From: Orlajensenia sp037404875
Lineage (GTDB): Bacteria; Actinomycetota; Actinomycetes; Actinomycetales; Microbacteriaceae
Length of the DNA stretch: 64,000 bases
Assembly: GCF_037404875.1 (NCBI RefSeq)
Contig: NZ_JBBELO010000007.1
Span: 1 to 64,000 of the forward strand
Direction: 5' to 3'
Positions 49,494-57,900 of the stretch are shown piece after piece; position 1 is the first letter of the stretch; the number at the start of each line of letters is the position of its first letter. The translations under genes were made by a program, and so were the position numbers. The notes beneath the pieces are model-generated. The model worked only from the letters and a program-made list of their open reading frames with translations. It made no database searches and was not told the origin of the DNA.

Positions 49494-50369
49494 TCAGATG
49501 ACCCGGCAGTGCGTGGTGAGGCTGCCGATGCCGCCGATGGAGACGGTGACGGTCGACCCGTCGCGCAGGAAGACGGGCGGCGTGCGGGAGTAGCCCGCGC
49601 CGCCGGGGCTGCCCGTCGAGATGAGCGTTCCCGCCGGCATCGTCGCCGACCGCGAGAGGTAGGAGATGATCTCGGCCACGGTGCGCACCATGTCGCCGCT
49701 GGAGGCATCCTGCAGGATGCGGCCGTCGAGGTTCGTGGTGAGCCAGACATCCTGCGGGTCGGGAATCTCGTCGGCAGTCACCACGACCGGACCGGTCGGG
49801 GTGAAGCCGTCGAACGACTTGCACCGCGACCACTGCGCCTCGCTGAACTGCAGGTCGCGGGCGGTGATGTCGTTGACGACGGTGTACCCCCAGACGTGGT
49901 CGAGGGCGTCGCGCACGGGCACGTTCCTCGCCGGCGTGCCGATGATGACGCCCAGTTCGGCCTCGTAGTCCACCTCGCGCGACAGGTCGCCCGGCCAGGT
50001 GGTCGTCATGTCGTGGCCGGAGAGCGAGTTGGGCCAGAGGGAGAACACCGTCATGGCGCTCTCGCTGCGCAGCTTGAGTTCCGAGGCGTGCGCCGCGTAG
50101 TTGGCGCCGATCGCGAGGATGTGCGGGGGACGCAGCACCGCCGAGGCGTGACGCAGGGTGCGCACCGGCGTGCGACGTGCGCCGGCGGCGACCGCCGCAT
50201 CCACGGCCGAGCGCACGGCCGTCAGGCCCGAATCACCCTGCTCGATGAGCTGCTGGAGATCGACGGGGGCGTTCGGCATGACGTCGGCCAGGAAGAGTGC
50301 CTCGTCGTCGATGACGGCCGCGAACCGGGGCTCCGATTCGCCCTCGACCCTGAGATGCGCGAACTTCAC
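49494..50369 (-). CDS. Fumarylacetoacetate hydrolase family protein
   Basis: A 291-residue protein with the FAH C-terminal domain: ILAIGANYAAHASEL near residue 86, the metal ligands in DYEAELGVIIG (Glu-x-Glu pattern) and NDITARDLQ, and a final GSPGGAGYSRTPPVFLRDG. Members hydrolyse or decarboxylate acylpyruvates in aromatic breakdown or oxaloacetate metabolism. The specific substrate is unclear. It starts at GTG 50369 with TAGCCT seven bases upstream. Confidence 0.88.
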   Translation of the reverse strand: MKFAHLRVEGESEPRFAAVIDDEALFLADVMPNAPVDLQQLIEQGDSGLTAVRSAVDAAVAAGARRTPVRTLRHASAVLRPPHILAIGANYAAHASELKLRSESAMTVFSLWPNSLSGHDMTTTWPGDLSREVDYEAELGVIIGTPARNVPVRDALDHVWGYTVVNDITARDLQFSEAQWSRCKSFDGFTPTGPVVVTADEIPDPQDVWLTTNLDGRILQDASSGDMVRTVAEIISYLSRSATMPAGTLISTGSPGGAGYSRTPPVFLRDGSTVTVSIGGIGSLTTHCRVI

Positions 50370-50376
50370 ACTGCCT

Positions 50377-50382
50377 AGGCTA
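50377..50382 (-). promoter_or_regulatory. -10 element (TAGCCT) of the FAH-family gene
   Basis: TAGCCT on the minus strand ends seven bases before the GTG at 50369. Confidence 0.45.
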
Positions 50383-50424
50383 TCGGCGCTGCGGCGGGTA
50401 CAGCCCGATCGCGGCCGCCGCCAT

Positions 50425-51192
50425 TCACTGCGGCGCAGACGCCGTGACCACGGTCGCGTCGATCTGCTCGTCGCGCACGATCAGGGCGGTGAACCCCGCC
50501 TCCCGCAGGACCGCGGCGGTCACAGGGGCTTGGCGCCGGCTCGTCTCGATGACGAGGCGCCCTCCCGGGGTGAGCCACGAGAAAGCCTCCGCCGCGATGC
50601 GCCGGTGCAGGTCCAGGCCGTCGGTGCCTCCGTCGAGCGTCACGAGCGGCTCATGCTCGCGGGCCTCCGGCGGCATGAGGCGGATCTCATCGCTCGGAAC
50701 GTACGGCGCGTTCACCGCCAGCACGTCGATGACGCCGCGCAGGTCTCGCGGCAGCGCGTCGAACAGGTCGCCCTCGAAGACCCGATGCGCCGGCAGGTTG
50801 CGACGGGCCACGCGCACCGCATCCGGCTGCAGGTCGCTCGCGTACACCGTCGCATCCGGCAGGGCGGCCTGCATGGCGGCGCCGATGGCGCCGGACCCGC
50901 AGCAGAGATCGACGAGCACCGCGTCACCTGGTGTTGCGGCGAGCGCCTCACGCACCACCAGTTCCGTGCGCCGACGCGGAACGAAGACGTTGGCATCCAC
51001 GGCGACGCGCAGTCCGTAGAACTGCGCCCACCCCACGACGACCTCGAGCGGCTCTCCGGCGACACGGCGCTGCACCAGGCGTTCCAGGGCGTCGCTCGAG
51101 ACGCCCGAGTGAAGCAGCACCGCTGCCTCCTCCTCGGCGAAGACGCACCCCGCCGCGCGCAGGCGCGTGGTGATCGTTGCGAGCTCTGACAC
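50425..51192 (-). CDS. PrmC/HemK-related N5-glutamine methyltransferase of unknown substrate
   Basis: A 255-residue SAM-dependent methyltransferase. The SAM site VDLCCGSGAIG is at about residues 92-102, and the position of the PrmC signature NPPY reads NAPY here. The N-terminal region is shorter than in PrmC. It matches the actinobacterial PrmC paralogue group described as a putative protein-(glutamine-N5) methyltransferase; true PrmC would be next to prfA elsewhere. The target is not known. Start GTG 51192. Confidence 0.82.
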   Translation of the reverse strand: MSELATITTRLRAAGCVFAEEEAAVLLHSGVSSDALERLVQRRVAGEPLEVVVGWAQFYGLRVAVDANVFVPRRRTELVVREALAATPGDAVLVDLCCGSGAIGAAMQAALPDATVYASDLQPDAVRVARRNLPAHRVFEGDLFDALPRDLRGVIDVLAVNAPYVPSDEIRLMPPEAREHEPLVTLDGGTDGLDLHRRIAAEAFSWLTPGGRLVIETSRRQAPVTAAVLREAGFTALIVRDEQIDATVVTASAPQ

Positions 51193-51275
51193 GGCCAGTT
51201 ATGCTACTCGGAACCCCGCGGCCGGAACCCCGGCGAAACGGCGTCGGGCCTGAGGGTTCCGGCGCGCGCCATCGC

Positions 51276-51281
51276 TAATGT
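51276..51281 (+). promoter_or_regulatory. -10 element (TAATGT) of the alpha/beta hydrolase gene
   Basis: TAATGT ends seven bases before the GTG at 51289. Confidence 0.45.
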
Positions 51282-51288
51282 CGGATGC

Positions 51289-52191
51289 GTGAAGCAGCAC
51301 GTTCGAGACGAGGACGACGCCGCACGCCGGGATCATCGCCTCGGAGACCTGGACTGGATGCGATTGCCCGAGGGCACCGTGCGCAGCACCTTCGCAGCGC
51401 CCAGTGGGGAGCTGGCCATGATCTCGCTCGGGGATCCCGCCGATCCCCGAGTGCTGCTCGTTCCCGGCGCCACGGGATCGAAGGAGGACTTCATCCTCGT
51501 CATGCCGCTCCTCGCGCAGGCGGGCTTCTACGTGCAGAGCTACGACCTCGCCGGCCAGTACGAGTCGGCTGCCGCGGGTCCGCGAGAGGGCCGCTACACC
51601 TACGACCTGTTCGTCGATGACATGGTCGCCGTGATCGAAGCCGGAGCCCGTCCGGTGCACCTGCTGGGGTACTCCTTCGCAGGGGTCATCGCCCAGCTCG
51701 TCTCCGTGCGCAGGCCGGAACTGGTGGCGAGTCTGGCGCTGCTGGGGTGCCCGCCGCAGTCGGGGCTGGCGTACCGCGGCATCCCGGTCATCGGACCCAT
51801 CAGCCGCGTCGTCACACCGCGCCAGGGCGCCGGCCTGATGATCTGGGGCGTCTCGACCAACAAGAACCGCGTGCTGCCCGGCCGGCTCGCGCTCGCCCGT
51901 CACCGCTTCGCCTACACCCGTCGTGAGAGTGTCGACGACATCATCGGGCTGATGTTCCGCACGCCCGACGTGTCGCCGGAGGTGCGGGCTACGGGCGTGC
52001 CGGTTCTCGTCACTGCTGGTGCCCGCGACCTGTGGCCCGCCCGGCTGCAGCGCGCGTTCGCGGAGCGGCTCGGTGCGCGGCTGGCGCTCTACGACACGGG
52101 GCACAGCCCGTGCGAGACGACACCGCATCAACTCGCCCGCGATCTCGTGGAGCACTATCGGCGGGCCGCGGCGGGCGACCTCGCGGCCTGA
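51289..52191 (+). CDS. Alpha/beta-fold hydrolase
   Basis: A 300-residue cytosolic hydrolase. The oxyanion strand is VLLVPGATGSKEDF near residue 60, the nucleophile elbow GYSFAG carries the catalytic Ser at about residue 127, an Asp lies in VTAGARDLWPA, and the catalytic His in YDTGHSPCETTP. The substrate is unknown. A repeat array begins 20 bases after the stop. Confidence 0.85.
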   Translation: MKQHVRDEDDAARRDHRLGDLDWMRLPEGTVRSTFAAPSGELAMISLGDPADPRVLLVPGATGSKEDFILVMPLLAQAGFYVQSYDLAGQYESAAAGPREGRYTYDLFVDDMVAVIEAGARPVHLLGYSFAGVIAQLVSVRRPELVASLALLGCPPQSGLAYRGIPVIGPISRVVTPRQGAGLMIWGVSTNKNRVLPGRLALARHRFAYTRRESVDDIIGLMFRTPDVSPEVRATGVPVLVTAGARDLWPARLQRAFAERLGARLALYDTGHSPCETTPHQLARDLVEHYRRAAAGDLAA

Positions 52192-52210
52192 GAGTGGCCG
52201 GCCCTGCGTG

Positions 52211-52690
52211 CGCTGAGCGTGTCGAAGCGTCGTTCCGTGCGCCGGGCGCCGGCCCTTCGACAGGCTCAGGGACCGGGCTTCTGAGACGGCCACCCTTGTG
52301 TTCGCTGAGCCTTTCGAAGCGTCGTTCCGTGCGCCGGGTGTGGGCCCTTCGACAGGCTCAGGGACCGGGCCTGTGTGAGCGACCCAGCGCTGCGTTCGCT
52401 GAGCTTGTCGAAGCGTCGTTCCGTGCGCGGGGTGCCGGCCCTTCGACAGGCTCAGGGACCGGGCCTGTGCGAGCAATCCAGCCCTGCGTGCGCTGAGCTT
52501 GTCGAAGCGTCGTTCCGTGCGCGGGGTGCTGGCCCTTCGACAGGCTCAGGGACCGGACCTGTGCGAGCGACCCAGCCTTGTGTTCGCTGAGCCTGTCGAA
52601 GCGTCGTTCCGAACGCTGGGCGCGGGCCCTTCGACAAGCTCAGGGACCGGGACCCCCGTGCCGGCCCTTCGACAAGCTCACGGACCGGGC
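52211..52690. repeat. Tandem array of palindromic ~94-bp repeats
   Basis: Five units begin with CGCTGAG at 52211, 52303, 52397, 52491 and 52585 (spacing 92, 94, 94, 94), followed by an extra half-unit near 52665. Each unit holds CTGAGCTTGTCGAAG-type sequence, then CGTCGTTCCGTGCG, then the inverse CTTCGACAGGCTCAG followed by GGACCGG, so each can fold into a long hairpin. The array fills the convergent gap between the hydrolase and GT2 genes. Short open frames inside it (encoding SKRRSVR-like peptides) are repeat translation, not genes. Confidence 0.9.
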
Positions 52691-52846
52691 TTCAACAGGA
52701 AGTGACCGCTCCGACAGGGAGGTGAGGCCCGAACAGGAGGAAAATCCCGCATCCGTCCTGTTGACGCGCGCAATCCCTGTTGGAGTGCGGGATTCCTGTC
52801 GAGGGACGTGAGCGTGCCCGGCTTCGCCGACAGAGCCGGGTTCCCG
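52691..52846. other. Non-coding gap with stem-loops and repeated ACAGG motifs
   Basis: AATCCCGCA (52743) and TGCGGGATT (52786) form an inverted repeat, and CCCGGCT/AGCCGGG another near 52815. The short motif AACAGGA or its reverse TCCTGTT/CCTGTTG recurs several times between 52695 and 52800. No open frame of quality is present. Confidence 0.4.
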
Positions 52847-53614
52847 TCACGGACCCGCGCTCGTGAAGCCCGCGATGCCGCGCTCCTCCTCGTACTCCTT
52901 GCGCGCGGCGCGCCGTCGCCATGGCGTTGCCTCGGGCAGGTGCATGCCCAGCGTTCCGAACGCCCACTCGATGCGCCGGGAGAATCCGTGCCACGTCGAG
53001 AACGGTCGCGCCGAGATGCCGACCCTGAGCGTGTCGTCGAAGGCCACGATCACCTCGGGACCGAGGTGCAGGCTGAGATCGAGGTCGTCGTGCACCTCGC
53101 GCAGTTCGCGGTGCACCTGCGAGCGCACGCGCCACCAGAGCTCCCGGCGCATGGCGAAGTTCGATCCGAAGAGCGGGGGATGGCCGAGCCAGATCGACAT
53201 GGACCAGAAGTAGCCGCCGATGTAGAGCGCTTCGCCCAGCCACGCGAGGATCGGGTTGCCGTCGTAGAAGTCGCCGGGCCCGGTCAAGGCGTCGATCTCG
53301 GGGGTGGTGACGAACTCGGCCTCGATGTGCGCGAGCCAGTCGACGGGGGGAACCGAATCCGCGTCGAGCCGCGCGATGATGTCGCACGAGGCGGCGTCGT
53401 ATCCGGCAGCAGCGGCCGGCCAGATGCCCCGCACCGGTTCGAGGATGACGCGCGCGCCGGCATCCGTCGCCACCTGGGCCGTGTCATCCGTCGACCCGTT
53501 GTCGACGACGATGACCTCGTCGGGCAGCAGCAGCTGGTCCCGCAGGGCCGCGAGGCACCGGCGCAGCATGTCGGCGTCGTTGAGCGCAGGAATGACGACG
53601 CTCACACTGGGCAT
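52847..53614 (-). CDS. Glycosyltransferase family 2
   Basis: A 255-residue GT-A enzyme. SVSVVIPALNDADMLRRCL opens the fold, VIVVDNGSTDDT follows, and the metal-binding motif DADS occurs at about residue 96 (ARLDADSVPP); HDDLDLSLHL supplies the catalytic acidic region. It has no clear membrane anchor. ATG 53614 has GGAGGGAA directly upstream and is preferred to the longer frame. It follows the Ada-AlkA gene by 14 bases on the same strand. Confidence 0.88.
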   Translation of the reverse strand: MPSVSVVIPALNDADMLRRCLAALRDQLLLPDEVIVVDNGSTDDTAQVATDAGARVILEPVRGIWPAAAAGYDAASCDIIARLDADSVPPVDWLAHIEAEFVTTPEIDALTGPGDFYDGNPILAWLGEALYIGGYFWSMSIWLGHPPLFGSNFAMRRELWWRVRSQVHRELREVHDDLDLSLHLGPEVIVAFDDTLRVGISARPFSTWHGFSRRIEWAFGTLGMHLPEATPWRRRAARKEYEEERGIAGFTSAGP

Positions 53615-53628
53615 GTTCCCTCCACCGC

Positions 53629-55233
53629 TCAGGCTACCGCCGCTGCCGCCCTCCAGAGATGTATTCCGGCGTAGCTGCGCCATGGCGCCCACGCGGCGCC
53701 TCGGGCAGCGAGGGCACGCTCCTGCGCCGGCAGTCCGAGACGATCGGCGCCCTGCCGGATGGCCAGGTCGCTCGTGAGCAGGATGTCGGGCGAACCGAGT
53801 ACGCGCATGGCCACGTACCCGGCCGTCCAGGGCCCGATGCCCGGGAGGGCCTGCAGGGTCGCGGTCAGTTCGGCGGTGCTCATGCCGACGTCCAGGCGCA
53901 ACCGGCCGTCGGCGAGTCGCTCGGCCACGCCGAGCATGGCGCCCACGCGCGCGGCGGGCCCGCGCAGCACGGCGGATCCGTTCTCGGCGATTGCCGCCGC
54001 CGTCGGGAACAGCACGCCCGAGTCGAACGGCTCACCGAGCGCCTCGGCGAGTCGACCGAGGGTGGTGCGTGCCGATGCCACCGACACCTGCTGACCCACG
54101 AGCGCACGGAAGAGGGTCTCGTCCGCGTCCACCGATCCCGGAACCCTCATTCCGGGCACCGCGGCAACAGAGGCGGCAAGCGCCGGGTCGGCCGCCAGGG
54201 CGGCGTCTATGGCGTCGGCATCCGCGTCGAGGTCGAGCAGGCGCCGGATGCGCCCGACGAGCGGCATCAGGTCGGCCAACGACGACAGCGTCGCCTCGCA
54301 GGCGATGGCGGGATTGCCCGACCCCTCGTCCACGCGCAGGCGAACGGATGCCGGCCCGTGCGGCAGCGCAACGGAACGCGCGTAGGTGACGCCGTCCCAG
54401 GCCTCCACGCCGGCGACGGCCCTGACGCCGTGGAACGCCAGCGCGCCGGCCCCGTCGAAGGGCGCCCGAGCCGGCAGGCGCAGGGAGACCGTCGTCGAGG
54501 CGACCGTCGGGTTCGACGAAGACGAGCCGTTCGGAGGCGCGGCAACCGGCGTGCCGCCGGGGGAGCGGAGTTCTCGCACGGTGGCCGCACCGGCGTGCGC
54601 AGCCGCCGAACGAGCGCCGGCGCGGCCGCGTGCCTTGGCACGAAGCTCGCGCGGGGACATCTCGTACACCGCGGCGATCGTCTCGTTGAACTGCCGCACG
54701 CTGCCGAACCCCGCCGCGAAGGCAACGTCGGCGACGGGCATGTCGGTGCTCGTGAGCAGCGCGCGCGCCGTCTGGGCACGATGCGCCCGCGACAGCGCGA
54801 GCGGCCCGGCGCCGAGCTCTGATTGCAGCACACGGGTGAGGTGCCGTGGGGTGTAGCCGAGGTGCGACGCCAGGCCAGGCACGCCCTCCCGCTCCACGAC
54901 CCCGTCGGCGATCAGCCGCATCGCGCGGGCGGCGAGGTCGTCGCGCACGTTCCATTCGGGCGAGCCGGGAACGGCGTCGGGCAGGCAGCGCTTGCAGGCG
55001 CGAAGGCCCGCCTCGTGGGCGGCTGCGGCCGTGAGGTAGAAGGTGACGTTGGAGGGCTTGGGTGTCATCGCGGGGCAACTGGGCCGGCAGTAGATGCCCG
55101 TGGAGTGCACGCCGGTGATGAACTGACCGTCGAAGCGCGCGTCACGCGAACTCATGGCGCGGTAGCGCTCGGCGAACACGGGGTCGGTGAACGCCGTATC
55201 CGCTGACATCACGTGCGGGGAGGCCTGGGGCAT
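53629..55233 (-). CDS. alkA: Ada-AlkA fusion: methyl-phosphotriester sensor and 3-methyladenine DNA glycosylase
   Basis: A 534-residue DNA repair protein. The Ada zinc domain has C49, C53, C80 and C83 with the exact Ada spacing; C49 matches the residue that accepts methyl groups from phosphotriesters. An AraC-type HTH (about 100-200: LASHLGYTPRHLTRVLQSELG, VAFAAGFGSVRQFNETI) follows, then a Ser/Thr/Pro linker, an AlkA N-terminal domain and the HhH-GPD glycosylase (LPGIGPWTAGYVAMR, catalytic Asp in TSDLAIRQ). It lacks the Ada O6-methyltransferase domain. ATG 55233 is used; ATG 55209 is possible. Confidence 0.92.
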   Translation of the reverse strand: MPQASPHVMSADTAFTDPVFAERYRAMSSRDARFDGQFITGVHSTGIYCRPSCPAMTPKPSNVTFYLTAAAAHEAGLRACKRCLPDAVPGSPEWNVRDDLAARAMRLIADGVVEREGVPGLASHLGYTPRHLTRVLQSELGAGPLALSRAHRAQTARALLTSTDMPVADVAFAAGFGSVRQFNETIAAVYEMSPRELRAKARGRAGARSAAAHAGAATVRELRSPGGTPVAAPPNGSSSSNPTVASTTVSLRLPARAPFDGAGALAFHGVRAVAGVEAWDGVTYARSVALPHGPASVRLRVDEGSGNPAIACEATLSSLADLMPLVGRIRRLLDLDADADAIDAALAADPALAASVAAVPGMRVPGSVDADETLFRALVGQQVSVASARTTLGRLAEALGEPFDSGVLFPTAAAIAENGSAVLRGPAARVGAMLGVAERLADGRLRLDVGMSTAELTATLQALPGIGPWTAGYVAMRVLGSPDILLTSDLAIRQGADRLGLPAQERALAARGAAWAPWRSYAGIHLWRAAAAVA

Positions 55234-55354
55234 GATTCCAGCCTGCCACGGCAGGTCCCCTCCGACGAGCGGTTTTCGGACATCGCCGCGTCGGTTCGCA
55301 CCGCGCCATTCCCGGCCGGCTGTCAAGGGGCAGAGGCCGGCGGGGGCGGCTCGA

Positions 55355-55360
55355 TAGCCT
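55355..55360 (+). promoter_or_regulatory. -10 element (TAGCCT) of the yihY-like gene
   Basis: TAGCCT ends six bases before ATG 55367. Confidence 0.5.
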
Positions 55361-55366
55361 GAGCGC

Positions 55367-56434
55367 ATGAGCGACGCGTCGAGTGCCCCGAAGAAGCATC
55401 CGTGGGATCCGATCGTCGCCTGGTTCACCGGCGTAATGCAGTGGGTACTCAGCACCAAGCCGGCCCGCGCCTTCCTGCGCTACCAGGAGCACCACGGGCC
55501 GATGCTCGCAGACAGCGTCACCTATCGCACCCTGTTCTCCATCTTCGCGGGCGTCTTCCTCGGCTTCGCGATCGCGGGCCTGTGGCTCGCGGGCAACCAG
55601 GATGCGATGGATGCCCTCGTGGCCACCCTCGGCACCGCCATCCCCGGCCTGGTCGGCGACGGCGGTCTCATCGACCCTGACGACCTGGTGCAGCCCCTGA
55701 CGCTCAGCCTGGCCGGCGCCTTCGCGCTGGTGGGCCTCATCGGAGCGGCGATCGGCGCCATCCGTTCCCTGCGCATCGCACTGCGCACCGTCTCCGACGA
55801 GAGCGACGACAAGACCTTCTTCCTCTGGCTCACCCTGCGCGACCTCGGGCTGGCACTCGGCTTCGGCCTGGCGCTCGCCGCTGCGGCAGCCGTCACCTTC
55901 TTGAGCACGACCGCCCTCAACGTCGTCTTCGACTGGCTCGGCCTCTCCACGCGCTCCTGGATGTACCAAGGCGGTTCGCAGGCCATCAGCATCCTCGTCA
56001 TCTTCGCCATCGACACGGCCGTCGTGGCCGTGATGTTCCGCTTGCTCTCGGGCCTGAAGCCCAACGCACGTTCCCTCTGGAGCGGCGCCATCATCGGCGG
56101 TGTCGGCCTCACCGTGCTGCAGGTGCTCTCGAGCCTGTTCGTGGGGGGCGCGAAGAGCAATCCGCTGCTCGCGAGCTTCGGATCACTCATCGCGCTGCTG
56201 CTCTGGATCAACTTCTCGGCACAGGTCATCCTCATCGCCTTCTCGTACATCGTCACCGGCGTTGAAGAGCAGACCGATCGGGTGAAGGCACGGTACGGCG
56301 CCCAGTCCATCGCCGAGCGCAACGTCAAGCGGGCGGAGCGCAAGGTGGCGAACGCCGCGGCGGAACTCGAGTCCGCCCGTGCCCAGGCCGCCAAGGCGCG
56401 CCCGGTCGCCACCGAGGCCTCCGCCGGGTCGTAG
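55367..56434 (+). CDS. YihY/BrkB-family inner membrane protein
   Basis: A 355-residue protein with about six membrane helices. The ADSVTYRTLFSIFAGVFLGFAI, AIGAIRSLRIAL and LLLWINFSAQVILIAFSYI segments are typical of the YihY/BrkB family (once called ribonuclease BN in error). The last 60 residues are a charged coiled coil (NVKRAERKVANAAAELESARAQ). The role is not settled; transport or envelope functions have been proposed for the family. Confidence 0.87.
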   Translation: MSDASSAPKKHPWDPIVAWFTGVMQWVLSTKPARAFLRYQEHHGPMLADSVTYRTLFSIFAGVFLGFAIAGLWLAGNQDAMDALVATLGTAIPGLVGDGGLIDPDDLVQPLTLSLAGAFALVGLIGAAIGAIRSLRIALRTVSDESDDKTFFLWLTLRDLGLALGFGLALAAAAAVTFLSTTALNVVFDWLGLSTRSWMYQGGSQAISILVIFAIDTAVVAVMFRLLSGLKPNARSLWSGAIIGGVGLTVLQVLSSLFVGGAKSNPLLASFGSLIALLLWINFSAQVILIAFSYIVTGVEEQTDRVKARYGAQSIAERNVKRAERKVANAAAELESARAQAAKARPVATEASAGS

Positions 56435-56447
56435 GCCGGCGCAGTCG

Positions 56448-56453
56448 TAGGGT
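56448..56453 (+). promoter_or_regulatory. -10 element (TAGGGT) of the FAD oxidase gene
   Basis: TAGGGT ends six bases before ATG 56460. Confidence 0.5.
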
Positions 56454-56459
56454 GGGCGC

Positions 56460-57843
56460 ATGATCGAGATGCTCAGGGCAGTGCTGGGGGAGTCGGTCTC
56501 GACGGATGCCGCGACCATGGACGCCGCTCGGGCCGACCGCTCGGGCTTCGTCGGCGAGGATGCTCCGCTCGCCGTCGTGTTCGCCCGCTCGGTCGATGAG
56601 GTGCAGGCGCTCCTGCGCTTTGCGAGCCAGTACGGCGTCGCCGTTGTTCCCCGGGGAACCGGAACGGGCCTTGCCGGCGGCGCGATCGCAAGCGACGGGG
56701 CGATCGTGCTCGATCTCTCCCGCATGAACCGCATCCTGTCGATCGAGCCCGACGACCAGTTGGCCGTCGTCGAACCGGGGGCCATCAACGCCGACCTCAG
56801 CCGGGCGGCACAGCCCTACGGTCTCTGGTTCGCTCCCGACCCCGCCTCCAAGGAAATCTCGACCATCGGCGGCAACATCGCCACCGGAGCCGGCGGGCTG
56901 CTCTGCGCCAAGTACGGCGTGACCCGGGAGGCGGTGCTCGGTCTCGCCGTCGTACTGGCCGATGGCCGTCTGCTCCGCACCGGCCACCGCACCGTCAAGG
57001 GCGTGACCGGCTACGACCTCACCGCCTTGCTCACGGGATCGGGAAGGCACTCTGGGGGTCATCGTCGAGGCGACGGTGCGCCTGGTCCCGCTTCCGCTGG
57101 GGGAGCCCGCGACGATCGGCGCGTTCTTCCCCGACGTCACCGCGGCGGCGCACGCCAGCGCGGCCATCACCGCGGCACGACTGCGGCCTGCCGTCATGGA
57201 ACTGTGCGACACCGGCGCTCTCGCCGCGGTGATCGCGTACCTCGGACCCCAGGTGTTGGCCGGCACGCCCCTCGAGGCGATTCCGGATGCCGGCGCCGCG
57301 GCCTTCCTGCTCGTGCAGTTCGACGGTGCCACCGCCGCAGCCGACGCAGCCGTCGCCGTCGAGATCATCTCGGCCCAAGGCGGCTCCGCGCGGCTCGCGC
57401 CCAACGAGGCGGCGGGCGAGGCGCTGCTCGCCATACGGCGGGCCTTCCATCCCGCTCTTGCGGCACAGGGCGAGGTGCTCATCGAGGACGTCTCCGTTCC
57501 GCGCTCGCAGATGGCTGCGATGTTCGCCACCATCGACGAGATCTCGCGGCGCTCCGGCATCGCGATTCCGACCGTGGCGCACGCCGGAGACGGCAACCTG
57601 CATCCGAACTTCGTCTACACCGGCCGCGAGGTTCCGCAGGAGGTCTGGGCGGCTGCCGACGAACTGTTCCGGGCCGCCCTGTCCCTGGGCGGAACCCTCA
57701 CGGGGGAGCACGGCGTCGGAGTTCTCAAGCGGCGGTGGCTGGCGGACGAGCTCGGCGACGACGGTTACGCGCTGCAACGGGAGATCAAGCGGGTCTTCGA
57801 CCCCCAGGGCATCCTGAATCCGGGCAAGGTGTTCACCGAGTGA
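56460..57843 (+). pseudogene. FAD-linked oxidase (glycolate oxidase GlcD-like), interrupted by one-base frameshift
   Basis: The first frame (56460 to about 57040) gives the FAD-binding domain: VVPRGTGTGLAGGAI, VEPGAINADLSRAA, TIGGNIATGAGGLLCAKYG and VKGVTGYDLTALLTGS. The second frame (from about 57044 to 57843) continues with GVIVEATVRLVPLP, PTVAHAGDGNLHPNFVY and GEHGVGVLKRRWLADELG, the metal and substrate part. Removing one G from GGG at 57041-57043 restores TGSEGTLGVIVEA and a 460-residue protein of normal length. It is either a real, recent pseudogene or a sequencing error. It would oxidise a 2-hydroxy acid such as glycolate or lactate. Confidence 0.85.
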
Positions 57844-57900
57844 GCACCGGCAGCGCCCGCCCGGCTCCACCAGAAGGCCTCCGTCAGGAAGGATGAGCGC

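Noticed and set aside
52211..52690. Possible CRISPR array
   Set aside because: Units are nearly identical over their whole length, with no unique spacers, and each is an internal inverted repeat; no cas genes are near.
52032..52811. Several short open frames encoding SKRRSVR and RQAQGPG peptides
   Set aside because: They are translations of the palindromic repeat units.
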